Assembly: GCA_035948315.1 (NCBI GenBank)
Contig: DASZJG010000036.1
Coordinates: forward strand, 47,780 to 111,779
Length of the DNA: 64,000 nt
Direction: 5' to 3'
Source: CAJCJE01 sp035948315
GTDB lineage: Bacteria; Actinomycetota; Actinomycetes; Mycobacteriales; Pseudonocardiaceae
The notes beneath the pieces were generated by a model. It saw nothing but the letters and a program-made list of their open reading frames with translations, searched no databases and was not told where the DNA came from. The first letter of the stretch is position 1. Every line of letters begins with the position of its first letter. Shown here piece after piece: positions 30,655 to 38,210 of the stretch. The position numbers and the translations under genes are program-made.

Positions 30655-32082
30655 GTGGACTTCCAGATCACCGTCGGCGAGCGCGGCGACCGGGCAACGC
30701 GGATCTACCAGCAGATCCGGGAGGCGATCCTGGACGGACGGCTGCGCGCGGACGAGCAGCTGCCGCCGAGCCGCGAACTGGCCGCGCGACTGCTCGTCTC
30801 CCGCAACACGGTCGCGCTGGCCTACGAGCGCCTTACCGCGGAAGGCTTCCTGACCAGCAAGGTCGGCGCCGGCACCTTCGTGAGCAACACCCCGCGCACC
30901 CGCGGCAGGACCGCGCCCGCCGGTACCGGTGTCCGCCCTCGCGCCCAATGGGCCGACGCCGAGATCTTCGCCCAACCCGGCCCCGTCGAGCCGCGCTTCA
31001 ACTTCGGCGTCGGCATGCCGGATCCGAAGCTGTTCCCGTGGGACACCTGGCGCAGGCTGGTCTCCCAGGTCCTGCGCCCCACCACGCTGTGCGCGTCCGG
31101 CTACGACGAACCGGCCGGTCACGCCGGCCTGCGGGCCGCCATCGCGCGCTACATCGGCGTGTCCCGCTCGGTGCGCGCGGCAGCGGCGGACGTGCTGATC
31201 ACGCGGGGTGCGCAGCAGGCCCTGGACCTGATCGGCCGGGTGCTAATCGACCCTGGCGACGTGGTCGCGGTCGAGGAACCCGGCTATCCGCCGGCCCGCG
31301 CGCTGTTCGCCTCGCTGGGCGCGAAGGTCCTCGGCGTGCCCGTGGACGAGGAAGGCATTGTCGTGCGGTCGATTCCGCGCACCGCGCGGCTGGTCTACAC
31401 CACGCCATCACACCAGTTCCCGTTGGGCACGGCCATGTCCCTGCCACGCCGGGCCGCGTTGCTGACCTGGGCGGAGCTGCACGACGCGGTGGTCATCGAG
31501 GACGACTACGACAGCGAGTTCCGGTTCGCGGACCGGCCGCTGGAGCCGTTGCAGAGCCTGGACCGTACCGGCAGGGTGATCTACGTCGGCTCGTTCGCCA
31601 AGACGCTGCTGCCCATGCTGCGCATCGGTTTCCTGGTCGCGCCCGAGTCACTGCGCACCGCGCTGCACGCCGCCAAGCAGCTCACCGACTGGCACAACGA
31701 ACTCGTCGGCCAGGTGGCGCTGGCCCGGTTCATCGACGAGGGCCTACTCGCCAGGCACGTCCGCAAGGCCACCCGCGAATACGCGCAGCGTCGCGCCGCG
31801 ATCACCGGGATCCTGACGCAGGACTTCGCCGACTGGTTCGACATCGTCCCGTCCAGCGCCGGCCTGCACCTGTGCGCGCCCGTCCGTCCACATGCGAGTA
31901 TCGACGTGGCTTCCGTTGCCGCGCAGGCAAGGCAGGCCGGCATCGCCGTCGACGAACTGGCCCGCTACGGCGGCGGGCCCGGCCTGGTGTTCGGCTACGG
32001 CGGCATCAGCCGCGTGGACATCCCGACCGGCCTCGCCCGGCTGGCCGGGATCATCCAGGGCTTTCAGTTCTGGCGTTCGTAG
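30655..32082 (+). CDS. MocR/PdxR-type transcriptional regulator
   Basis: This 475-residue fusion consists of a GntR winged helix (residues about 12-80, LPPSRELAARLLVSRNTVALAYERL) and a fold-type I aminotransferase domain. PLP-site motifs are VIEDDYDSEFRF and the Schiff-base lysine in YVGSFAKTLLPMLRIGF. The start is GTG 30655. It is divergent from the DsbA-like gene and overlaps the convergent DUF1684 gene by 19 bases. PdxR-type members control vitamin B6 synthesis; no pdxST is adjacent, so the target is more likely the DsbA-like gene. Confidence 0.9.
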   Translation: MDFQITVGERGDRATRIYQQIREAILDGRLRADEQLPPSRELAARLLVSRNTVALAYERLTAEGFLTSKVGAGTFVSNTPRTRGRTAPAGTGVRPRAQWADAEIFAQPGPVEPRFNFGVGMPDPKLFPWDTWRRLVSQVLRPTTLCASGYDEPAGHAGLRAAIARYIGVSRSVRAAAADVLITRGAQQALDLIGRVLIDPGDVVAVEEPGYPPARALFASLGAKVLGVPVDEEGIVVRSIPRTARLVYTTPSHQFPLGTAMSLPRRAALLTWAELHDAVVIEDDYDSEFRFADRPLEPLQSLDRTGRVIYVGSFAKTLLPMLRIGFLVAPESLRTALHAAKQLTDWHNELVGQVALARFIDEGLLARHVRKATREYAQRRAAITGILTQDFADWFDIVPSSAGLHLCAPVRPHASIDVASVAAQARQAGIAVDELARYGGGPGLVFGYGGISRVDIPTGLARLAGIIQGFQFWRS

Positions 32083-32882
32083 GGGATCTGCTCGCCCGCG
32101 GTCACCGCGAACGGCAGATGGTTGCCGGCAGGCGGCAGCGGGCAGGTGGCGAAGTCCGTGAACGCGCACGGCAGGTTCGTCGCCCGGTTGAAGTCCAGCC
32201 GCACGGTCCCGTCCGCGTCCGGCGCGGCCAGGCTCAACGACCGGTTGGCCGCGTAGGTGGTCGTGCCGCTGGTCTCGTCGGTGAACAGGATCATCAGCGA
32301 GCCGGCCTGCTTGCCGTTGAACGCGGTCAACGTGTGCTCTGCGCCCTCGTGCGTGAACCGCACCACGCCCGGCGCCACGTACACGTGCCCGAGCCCCTCC
32401 ACCACCGCGCCGACCTGCGTCGGCCTCGGCTCGTCGAACGGCTCGAACGTGCCGGTCAGCGCCCAGCTCTCCGCGGGCGCGTACGAGGGCACGCCCCGGA
32501 ACGCGTGCAACGCGGCCGCCTTCGGATCGTGCACCCGGATCAGGTAACCGGACCGTCGCGCGATCTCGATCTCCACCTCGCCCGCGGACACCCGCGTGCC
32601 CGCACCGCTGTTCACCAACTCGAACCGCGTCACCCCGGTCACCGGCGCCCCGTCACGGGTCAGCTCGCCGCCGTCCGGATCGAGGTAGGCGGCTTCTTCG
32701 TCCTGCCACCACAATCCGGGCAGTCCGCCATAGCGCCGCGGCGTCTCGCTCAGCCAGTCCAACGACACCAACGCCAACCAGCCGAACGGCTCGGCAAGCC
32801 CGCGCTCACGGTCGGCCTTCCAGTCCTGCCACGCGGCCACGAACTCATCGGTCGCGGCCCGCTCGTCAAGGTCAGTGCTCAT
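32064..32882 (-). CDS. DUF1684-family protein
   Basis: This 272-residue soluble protein is recognised by the DUF1684 C-terminal signature VRLDFNRATNLPCAFTDFATCPLPPAGNHLPFAVTAGE and the preceding TYAANRSL. I start it at ATG 32882 (MSTDLDERAATDEF). DUF1684 proteins are widespread in actinobacteria and halophilic bacteria and their function is not established; the conserved Cys, Asn and Arg residues suggest binding of a small ligand. It is convergent with the MocR gene. Nothing in the context indicates a pathway. Confidence 0.85.
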   Translation of the reverse strand: MSTDLDERAATDEFVAAWQDWKADRERGLAEPFGWLALVSLDWLSETPRRYGGLPGLWWQDEEAAYLDPDGGELTRDGAPVTGVTRFELVNSGAGTRVSAGEVEIEIARRSGYLIRVHDPKAAALHAFRGVPSYAPAESWALTGTFEPFDEPRPTQVGAVVEGLGHVYVAPGVVRFTHEGAEHTLTAFNGKQAGSLMILFTDETSGTTTYAANRSLSLAAPDADGTVRLDFNRATNLPCAFTDFATCPLPPAGNHLPFAVTAGEQIPYERQN

Positions 32883-32952
32883 ACCAGGTGCAACGGGCAC
32901 CGGTGCGCGCTATTCCGCAGCCCACCATGTGGACGGGGGCACATGAAGGTAC

Positions 32953-32981
32953 GGGGCCTGGCGCTTCCCCCGCCAGGCCCC
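32953..32981. terminator. Hairpin terminator, displaced from the PASTA gene by an insertion
   Basis: Arms GGGGCCTGGCG (32953-32963) and CGCCAGGCCCC (32971-32981) are perfect 11-bp inverted repeats with a 7-base loop. If the 33034-35856 element and one copy of its duplication are removed, this hairpin lies about 50 bases beyond the stop of the PASTA-domain gene, so it is most likely that gene's original terminator. Confidence 0.75.
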
Positions 32982-33019
32982 GCGAAATCATTCGAACACA
33001 TGTTCGAGGCGATGTCAAC

Positions 33020-33033
33020 TTGGCAGTTCGCGA
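33020..33033 (+). repeat. Target-site duplication, left copy (14 bp)
   Basis: TTGGCAGTTCGCGA abuts the left end of the IS481-type element and is repeated exactly in direct orientation at 35857-35870, next to the right end. IS481 elements duplicate roughly 4-15 bp on insertion, so the length fits. Confidence 0.85.
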
Positions 33034-33110
33034 TGTGATGTCTCAGGACATGCGTGACAGTTCTGTATCAGGACATCGGTGACAGTTGATGTCTCAGGAC
33101 TTCGGTGACA
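33034..33110 (+). repeat. Left terminal inverted repeat with three iterons
   Basis: Three copies of TcTCAGGACatcGGTGACA-like sequence start at 33041, 33066 and 33092 (spacing 25 and 26 bp). The transposase stop codon lies inside the third copy. The same order occurs inverted at the right end. Confidence 0.85.
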
Positions 33111-33240
33111 CGTCGCTAGCCTTGGCGCGCCCACCAGGGCGTCTGCCGTTACCGACATACCTCACCCCGGGAGCGGCTCGGGTGTGCTCAATCAGGACCT
33201 CGCCCTGCAGATCGGTGACAGTGATCTTGTCGCCGTCAAT
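33094..33240 (-). pseudogene. IS481-family transposase, C-terminal remnant
   Basis: The minus-strand frame encodes DGDKITVTDLQGEVLIEHT then RAAPGVRYVGNGRRPGG and ends KASDVSPKS. This is the conserved tail of actinobacterial IS481 transposases (pattern GEILAEHTRPAPGxxYVGNGRPxG...VSPKS). The frame is open up to the passenger gene stop at 33388, but the family resemblance fades upstream of about 33240. The DDE catalytic core is absent, so no active enzyme can be made. Confidence 0.82.
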
Positions 33241-33387
33241 GACGGCCGGGTCTCCGCGATGGATCGGCCAAGCCTTGTTTTGTAGAGACTGTTTGCCCCT
33301 GACCGGTGACCGATCCGGGGACCTGATCAACGGCGACGATGCCGGTGATCTGGCCAACCGTGCGGATACCGCTGGGACCACGAACAT

Positions 33388-34548
33388 TCACCCGCTTGGC
33401 GCCTGCTTGTCGCTGGTTGAACGGAGAACCGGGACGGGCGTCACGATCGCAGCGGCCGGGAGCAAAACGTCCGGTTCTGCGCCGGGGTCCTCGGCCAGGA
33501 CAACGCCAGCCGCGTCGGCGTCGAAGCCGACCGGCCAGACCGTCAGCTCGCTCGCCACCGCGCGGTCCAGTTTCGCCTGCCGCAAGTCGGCGCCTCTAAG
33601 GTCGCAGCCTCGGAGATCGGCCATCCGCAGGTCCGCACGAACGAACACGGCTCCCACCGCACGGGCTTTGCGCAGATTCGCCTCACGCAGGTCCGCACCG
33701 GAGAAATCCGCGTCAGCCAGCGTGGCCTTGAGCAGCCGCGCACCACGCAGATCGGCCTCGACACCACGGACCCGATCGAGAATCGACGTCCCGAGTTCCG
33801 CATGCCGCAGGTTGGCCCGGATCAGTGATGCCCCGCTCAGGTTGACCTGGTACACGCTGGCCGCTTCCAGACACGCACCATCAAGGTTGACCCCGTTGAG
33901 CCACAGTCCATCACAGTCAGCCCGACGCAGATCGGTGTAGCTGACGTTGAGCCAACCAGGAGGACGATGCTGCCCCAGCACACCAAGACAGGTCAGTGCC
34001 ACCTGAGCGTCCGCGGCACGCGTCTCCAACGGGAGTACCGCGTTGATAGACGCGTCCGCTGCCGGTACGCCTGGCTCCTGCGGCGGCCAGGGCAGGTGCG
34101 TCCGCACATAGGCCGCCATGATCGACACGACCGCCTCGTAGTCACGGACTGAATGCTCGGCAATCCGCCACAGCGCGTAGATCCCGCCAATCCGCACATC
34201 CAACTTGTCACTGCCCAACTGGTCCACGGCCCGGCTGAACAGATCGGTGACGTTGCCCTCACGGGTCGCGTTCAGCCCGTCCCGACTGACCCGCAACTGT
34301 CGCCAGGTGGCATAGGCGCCGAACAGCACGACCGCTCCACCGACCGCTTGCAGCAGGGTCGTTCGCACGTTGTTCAACGCGGTCAGCCGCTCCGTCGCGG
34401 CGACTTGAGCACCAGCGAGGTCATGATCGACGACCAGCCCCGGAAGAATCAGAACCACAACGGCCAGCAAGGCGAGCGCGGCCAGTACCACCAGCACTCC
34501 GGAGACGGCCCGAGCCCAGCTCCGCCTGCGGCCAGCAGATCCCCCCAT
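33388..34548 (-). CDS. Membrane-anchored pentapeptide-repeat protein (IS passenger)
   Basis: The protein has 386 residues. Two N-terminal membrane helices (about residues 13-38 and 55-75) are followed by the conserved block DLFSRAVDQLGSDKLDVRIGG then IYALWRIAEHS found in an actinobacterial family. A long right-handed quadrilateral helix of A(D/N)LxxA repeats follows (about 190-345, e.g. LRRADCDGLWLNGVNLDGAC, FSGADLREANLRKARAVGAV), then a short tail. ATG 34548 is chosen because TACGAT (34563-34558) resembles a -10 just upstream; TTG 34569 is an alternative. It is transcribed toward the left end of the element. The function of the family is unknown; membrane tethering of a protein-interaction scaffold is plausible. 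Confidence 0.85.
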   Translation of the reverse strand: MGGSAGRRRSWARAVSGVLVVLAALALLAVVVLILPGLVVDHDLAGAQVAATERLTALNNVRTTLLQAVGGAVVLFGAYATWRQLRVSRDGLNATREGNVTDLFSRAVDQLGSDKLDVRIGGIYALWRIAEHSVRDYEAVVSIMAAYVRTHLPWPPQEPGVPAADASINAVLPLETRAADAQVALTCLGVLGQHRPPGWLNVSYTDLRRADCDGLWLNGVNLDGACLEAASVYQVNLSGASLIRANLRHAELGTSILDRVRGVEADLRGARLLKATLADADFSGADLREANLRKARAVGAVFVRADLRMADLRGCDLRGADLRQAKLDRAVASELTVWPVGFDADAAGVVLAEDPGAEPDVLLPAAAIVTPVPVLRSTSDKQAPSG

Positions 34549-34779
34549 AGCACCAGTATCGTAGGGCAATTTAAAGCCGGTGAACCTAGGCGTTCAGCGC
34601 GCCAGGGAGATGGTCGCGGCCATCAGGCGTGATCATCAGGTCATTTTCGGCCGGCGGCGACATCCCGGATGCCAACTATCTCCTGTACTTGGTGCCAACC
34701 GTCGCCTGATGCCGAGTATGGCAGCTGCAAGTAGGCTGCCTCTGGCTTGATCTGTCACTGCGGCAGGCTCGCCTTGGGG

Positions 34780-35556
34780 GTGATTCACCTGTTAGTCCGG
34801 CATCGATCTACGGCGGCAGCACAGGCAGCTCGCCGGATAACCAGAGTACTGGCGCTGGTCGCCGCCGCAGCGGCTGCGCTGGCGACGCTGCTGTTGTCGC
34901 CCTTCGTGCTGAAAGAGATCTCCGCCTCCACAGCGGTCGACTGGACCAGGCTCAGTCAGATCGGTGCGGCCTACGGCTTCACATCGGCGGTCGTCTCGGC
35001 GCTCGCGCTGACTGGCGTTGCTGCCTCGCTGATCGTGCAGAACCGGCAGGCCAGGGCGGATCAGGTCCAGGGGATTCGCAGCTACTATCGCGACCTCGTC
35101 CGTCTGGAACTGGACGACATGGCGCTGTATCAGCCCGTGTGGGGTGACCTGGACATCGCCGATCCGCATGAGCGCAAGCGGCATGTCTACGCCGATCTCA
35201 TGATGAACTACGCGTGGATGGGCTTTGAAATCGGAACCATCCGCGAGCCTGCACTGCGGGACATGCTGGCCGGGATGTTCACCGGCGAAGCCGGGCGGCA
35301 CTATTGGGACAAGGCCGGCAACTCATGGACCGCCAGTTCGTCCGGAAGTCGCATCGGTCGTCGTTTTCTAGCCATAGTGGGGGAACAGCACGCTCGCGCT
35401 GTCGCTGCCGGGCCTCCGACCCGCTCGGCCATCGTCCCCAGTGCGCCTGAGGTGCCTGCCGCGAGAGCGTCACCCGCGTGGCGGACAACGATCGGCGCTC
35501 TGATCGGCCTGGGCACCGGGCTGGCGCTCGGATCGCTTCTGCGCAGCCGACGCTGA
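34780..35556 (+). CDS. DUF6082-like membrane protein (IS passenger)
   Basis: The 258-residue protein has two membrane helices near the N-terminus (VLALVAAAAAALATLLLSPF and GFTSAVVSALALTGVAASLI), then a soluble domain with RQARADQVQGIRSYYRDLVRL, YADLMMNYAWMGFEIG and FTGEAGRHYWDKAG, matching the DUF6082 pattern of actinobacteria. A C-terminal hydrophobic segment (IGALIGLGTGLALGSLL) may be a third helix. GTG 34780 is preferred; TTG 34747 extends the frame. Codon 5 is TTA, so it may depend on the bldA tRNA. It is divergent from the pentapeptide gene across about 230 bp. The gap 34549-34779 holds only promoter-like sequence. Confidence 0.75.
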   Translation: MIHLLVRHRSTAAAQAARRITRVLALVAAAAAALATLLLSPFVLKEISASTAVDWTRLSQIGAAYGFTSAVVSALALTGVAASLIVQNRQARADQVQGIRSYYRDLVRLELDDMALYQPVWGDLDIADPHERKRHVYADLMMNYAWMGFEIGTIREPALRDMLAGMFTGEAGRHYWDKAGNSWTASSSGSRIGRRFLAIVGEQHARAVAAGPPTRSAIVPSAPEVPAARASPAWRTTIGALIGLGTGLALGSLLRSRR

Positions 35557-35638
35557 GGGTTGTTGGCAAGGGTTGGATGATCACGGTGTGACCGGTTCCC
35601 ACCAGGAGCCATTGTCAATACTTGTGGATCAGTTGAGC

Positions 35639-36175
35639 TCACGGACGTCCTCGTGAGTTGATCACGATGAGCCAGCGCTGTGCGCTCATGTTGCTGGGGC
35701 GCGAGCGGCTGAGAGATCGCGAGACGGACCCGGGGATCGATGGGTTCACTGACAGCCACCGCCCGAGCCTGCGGGCAGAAGTGTCACCACCAAGACCACC
35801 AGAACCGTCACCGATCTCCAGATACAGCACTGTCACCGATGTCCTGAGAGATGACATTGGCAGTTCGCGATGTCGGGCCTTGGTCAGGCCCCGCGGCAGC
35901 GGCCGACGTGGTTCACGAACCCCGGCGGGATCGCCAGGGGCCTGCTCGACCCAGACGGTCACCGTGTCCCACCGATGCACGGAGGTCCCGGCCGGTGGTT
36001 GTTGGCCGGTGACGATGCCGTGCAGGACGGGATGCGGGCTGTCCGGGTCGGGGCCTTGGCAGAGCACGCCGAGATCGTGACCAACCAGCCAGGCCGCCAA
36101 AGCCTGTTGACCCACGAAATCCGGTACCTGGACCGAATTATCGTTGCGATGGTCCTGTGACTGTGTCACGTGCAT
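35639..36175 (-). CDS. PASTA-domain protein with C-terminus replaced by read-through into an IS end
   Basis: Starting at ATG 36175 (GTG 36169 is also possible), residues about 15-80 form one PASTA domain (VQVPDFVGQQALAAWLVGHD, PPAGTSVHRWDTVTVWV), followed by the GDPAGVREPRRPLP tail usual for this small actinobacterial family. Residues 1-106 are host sequence. From residue 107 the frame runs through the inserted IS right end and stops only at 35639, adding about 72 foreign residues. Joining across the element restores ...RHRELPS and a TGA stop. Single PASTA domains are thought to bind muropeptides or beta-lactam-like ligands; the role of this soluble family is unknown. Confidence 0.78.
   Translation of the reverse strand: MHVTQSQDHRNDNSVQVPDFVGQQALAAWLVGHDLGVLCQGPDPDSPHPVLHGIVTGQQPPAGTSVHRWDTVTVWVEQAPGDPAGVREPRRPLPRGLTKARHRELPMSSLRTSVTVLYLEIGDGSGGLGGDTSARRLGRWLSVNPSIPGSVSRSLSRSRPSNMSAQRWLIVINSRGRP
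35709..35759 (-). pseudogene. IS481-family transposase, N-terminal remnant
   Basis: GTG 35759 opens a frame reading MAVSEPIDPRVRLAISQ, the start of actinobacterial IS481 transposases (typically xDPRVRLAIxQWP). After Q17 the similarity stops and the frame runs on into unrelated sequence. It has the same orientation as the C-terminal remnant at 33094, so both come from one transposase gene. Confidence 0.75.
35781..35856 (-). repeat. Right terminal inverted repeat with iterons
   Basis: On the minus strand, TCTCAGGACATCGGTGACAG (35849-35830), TATCTGGAGATCGGTGACGG (35824-35805) and a diverged third copy ending at 35781 repeat the three-iteron plan of the left end at 25-bp spacing. Confidence 0.82.
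35857..35870 (+). repeat. Target-site duplication, right copy (14 bp)
   Basis: TTGGCAGTTCGCGA is an exact direct copy of 33020-33033, abutting the right end of the element and lying inside the PASTA-domain gene. Confidence 0.85.
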
Positions 36176-36219
36176 TCACCCGATTTCAGCGTATCGGATG
36201 TGCTCGGCGCGGAGAAGTC

Positions 36220-36522
36220 TCAGTTCGGCCTGCGCAGTACGGCCAGCCGCGAGACGTACTCCTCCTCGGAGATCTCGCCCGCCGCGAACCGCCGCGCCAA
36301 CACGTCCTCCGCGGCCGACAGCGGCACCCCCGCACCGGGCGGCGGGCCGAACTGCCGGAATCGCTGCCTGCGCACCAGGTACACCACCACCCCGGCGACC
36401 GCCGCCAGGACGACCAGCGTGCCGATGCCCCACCACGGAGCGAAACCCCACCACGGGCCGCCGCCCCAACCCCCGCCCCAACCTCCGCCATAGCCCCATC
36501 GGGCCAGAATGTTCTCGCTCAT
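36220..36522 (-). CDS. SHOCT-domain small membrane protein
   Basis: This 100-residue protein has a Gly/Trp-rich N-terminus (WGYGGGWGGGWGGGPWWG), one membrane helix (about 32-50, TLVVLAAVAGVVVYLV) and a C-terminal SHOCT motif (AAEDVLARRFAAGEISEEEYVSRLAVL). SHOCT domains are short helical oligomerisation modules. Such small proteins are common in actinobacteria and have no fixed role. It starts at ATG 36522 and lies upstream of nothing obvious in its own direction except the PASTA gene, which is also leftward (45-bp gap). Confidence 0.86.
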   Translation of the reverse strand: MSENILARWGYGGGWGGGWGGGPWWGFAPWWGIGTLVVLAAVAGVVVYLVRRQRFRQFGPPPGAGVPLSAAEDVLARRFAAGEISEEEYVSRLAVLRRPN

Positions 36523-36705
36523 GACATCAGCATGTGCGCGAACCGCCCTCGCCACATCCGATGCCGAGCGTGCTCGTCCACTACGTCCCCAGGCGTACCG
36601 GGCGATGGGAGAGTTTTCGCTGAGAGAGTTTTCGCCGCGAGCGATGAGTTCGGCCGATGCCGCCGGTATGTACCGGTGAACCACCGACCGAGAAGGAGAA
36701 CCATC

Positions 36706-37272
36706 GTGAGCGTCATCGTCATCGACTTCATCACCCTGGACGGGATCGTGTCCGACCCGGACGGGTCCGAGGGCACGGCCGCGGGCGGCTGGATATTCCG
36801 GCACGGTCCGGAAACCGTTGCCGGGGACAAGTTCCGACTCGGCAGCACCCTGGACGAGGGAGTCATGCTGCTGGGTCGCAAGACCTGGCAGATGTTCTCG
36901 CGGTTGTGGCCGGAGCGCACGGATCCGTTTTCCCTGCGGATGAACGCCGTGCCGAAGCTGGTCGCCTCGCGCACGCTGACCGACACGTCAGCGTGGGCGA
37001 ACTCGTGGGTCATGGACGGCGATCTGATCGACGTCGTCAAGCAGGAGCAGCGGGATGTGATCATCACCGGCAGCGTGGGCATCGTCCACACGCTGATGGC
37101 CGAGGATCTCGTCGACGAGTACCGGCTGATCGCGCTGCCGACGATCCTGGGCGCGGGCGAGCATCTGTTCCCCGCCGCCGAATCGCCCACCTACCTGGAG
37201 CGACTGGAGGTGGAACGGGTCGGCGCCGCCGTGTTCGCGCGGTTCGGGCGAGAACCGAAAATTCAGGATTGA
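36706..37272 (+). CDS. RibD C-terminal/DHFR-like reductase family protein
   Basis: The 188-residue protein begins at GTG 36706 (VSVIVIDFITLDGIVSDPDG) with AAGGAGAA upstream. It shows the RibD-C pattern: VMLLGRKTWQMFSRLWPERTDPF, MNAVPKLVASRTLTD, DVIITGSVGIVHTLMAEDLVDEYRLI and GAGEHLF. The fold binds NADPH, and these stand-alone proteins are annotated as dihydrofolate reductase family without known substrates. It is one of three such genes in the window (also 38211-38756 and 49722-50267), all differing in sequence. There is no obvious partner gene. Confidence 0.9.
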   Translation: MSVIVIDFITLDGIVSDPDGSEGTAAGGWIFRHGPETVAGDKFRLGSTLDEGVMLLGRKTWQMFSRLWPERTDPFSLRMNAVPKLVASRTLTDTSAWANSWVMDGDLIDVVKQEQRDVIITGSVGIVHTLMAEDLVDEYRLIALPTILGAGEHLFPAAESPTYLERLEVERVGAAVFARFGREPKIQD

Positions 37273-37305
37273 CCTTGACCCAAGGTCAGGCCGCACGCTG
37301 TTGGC

Positions 37306-37563
37306 ATGACGAACTCAAACGCGAAAAGCGCCAGCAAAACCAACAATTCGACCTGGTCCGGCTTGGTGGCGGTGGACGACACCGCCCTGGCCGTGACCGA
37401 CACGCGCGGCCCCGGCACCCCGGTGCTCTACCTCAACGGCTCCTACACCAGTCAGAACTCCTGGCAGCCGGTCATCGGCGAACTCGGTGGGAACGAGTGG
37501 AGGACCCGCATCACGACATTGATGGAGGAGAAACTGCGCGCGGCCGGCATCGAGAACCCGTAA
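37306..37563 (+). pseudogene. Truncated alpha/beta hydrolase remnant
   Basis: The 85-codon frame encodes AVDDTALAVTDTRGPGTPVL then YLNGSYTSQNSWQPVIGELG. This is the N-terminal region of an alpha/beta hydrolase (strand and oxyanion-hole region), but it then jumps to RITTLMEEKLRAAGIENP and stops. The nucleophile elbow, acid and His are missing, so it cannot be a working hydrolase; an internal deletion joining the head to another tail is likely. The A-rich first codons (ATGACGAACTCAAACGCG) are unusual for this genome. Confidence 0.55.
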
Positions 37564-37572
37564 GCCAGGTCG

Positions 37573-38205
37573 TCAACGGAGGTGGCGGATCGTGACGGCC
37601 ATCTGGCGAAGCCTGTCGAGCAGGGGACTGTGGTTGTCCGGCGTGAGTTTCAGGCCGACGGTGTCGGCGATGTGCTCGGCGAGCGGCGGAATCGGGGTCG
37701 TGTCGGTGTGGATTTGTTGGGCGAACTCGGGTTTGCTCAACTGCGCAAGGCAGTAGTCCAGTTTCCGCACCGCGAACGACTCGCGGCGCAGCAAGAAGTC
37801 ACACCGACCGATCATGCGCAGTACCGGGGCGAGGCCGAGGCCGCGGTCGCGGAGCCGGTTCAGCACGGTGTCGCGCTCGGCGAGCAGCGCGAAATGCCGG
37901 ACGTCGTGTCCGGCATCGCGCAGTCGCCCGATGATCTCCTCGAAGTACTGCGGCTCGACCAGCGTCATGGGCACGATCACGACGCCGTCGTGTTCGCGCA
38001 GCACGTGGTCGAGGACCTCGAAGACGCCCTGCCGCCAACTGGGAAACGTCTGGAAATCGGCACGCATCCCCGGCGGCATCATCCGGTGCAGGCCGAAGCC
38101 GACCAGTTCGGGATCGCAGACGACGCTGCCGGGAAGCCTGCGGCGCAGTTCGTACGCGGTCTGGGTCTTGCCGCCACCGAACGGCCCGTTGATCCACAGC
38201 AGCAT
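37573..38205 (-). CDS. TmrB-like P-loop ATPase (tunicamycin-resistance family)
   Basis: The 210-residue protein matches the known pattern of Bacillus subtilis TmrB closely along its length: LLWINGPFGGGKTQTAYELRRRL (Walker A), CDPELVGFGLHRMMP, DFQTFPSWRQGVFEVLDHVL, GVVIVPMTLVEPQYFEEIIGRL and HTDTTPIPPLAEHIADTV. TmrB is a membrane-associated ATP-binding protein that confers tunicamycin resistance by an unclear mechanism. ATG 38205 lies five bases after the stop of a RibD/DHFR-like gene, so the two form an operon. Whether tunicamycin or another nucleoside antibiotic is the true ligand is unknown. Confidence 0.85.
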   Translation of the reverse strand: MLLWINGPFGGGKTQTAYELRRRLPGSVVCDPELVGFGLHRMMPPGMRADFQTFPSWRQGVFEVLDHVLREHDGVVIVPMTLVEPQYFEEIIGRLRDAGHDVRHFALLAERDTVLNRLRDRGLGLAPVLRMIGRCDFLLRRESFAVRKLDYCLAQLSKPEFAQQIHTDTTPIPPLAEHIADTVGLKLTPDNHSPLLDRLRQMAVTIRHLR

Positions 38206-38210
38206 CGCGG

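Larger units (their letters stand above)
33034..35856. mobile_element. Cargo-carrying IS481-type element with interrupted transposase
   Basis: The element is 2,823 bp. Its left end (TGTGATGTCTCAGG from 33034) and right end (minus strand TGTCATCTCTCAGG ending at 35856) match at 12 of 14 bases and continue as three iterons each. It is bounded by a 14-bp direct repeat. Inside, a minus-strand frame near the left end encodes the C-terminus of an IS481 transposase (GEVLIEHTRAAPGVRYVGNG, ending VSPKS), and one near the right end encodes its N-terminus (IDPRVRLAISQ). The roughly 330 codons between are missing, and two divergent passenger genes occupy the space. It looks like a non-autonomous mobile cassette that would need a transposase in trans. 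Confidence 0.85.

Noticed and set aside
33094..33387. A 97-residue leftward protein just downstream of the pentapeptide gene
   Set aside because: Only its last part matches a known protein, the IS481 transposase tail. It begins at the stop of the passenger gene, so it is treated as a transposase remnant and not as an independent gene.
35301..35759. A 152-residue leftward frame starting with the transposase N-terminus
   Set aside because: Only the first 17 residues resemble the transposase. The remainder is antisense to the DUF6082-like gene.
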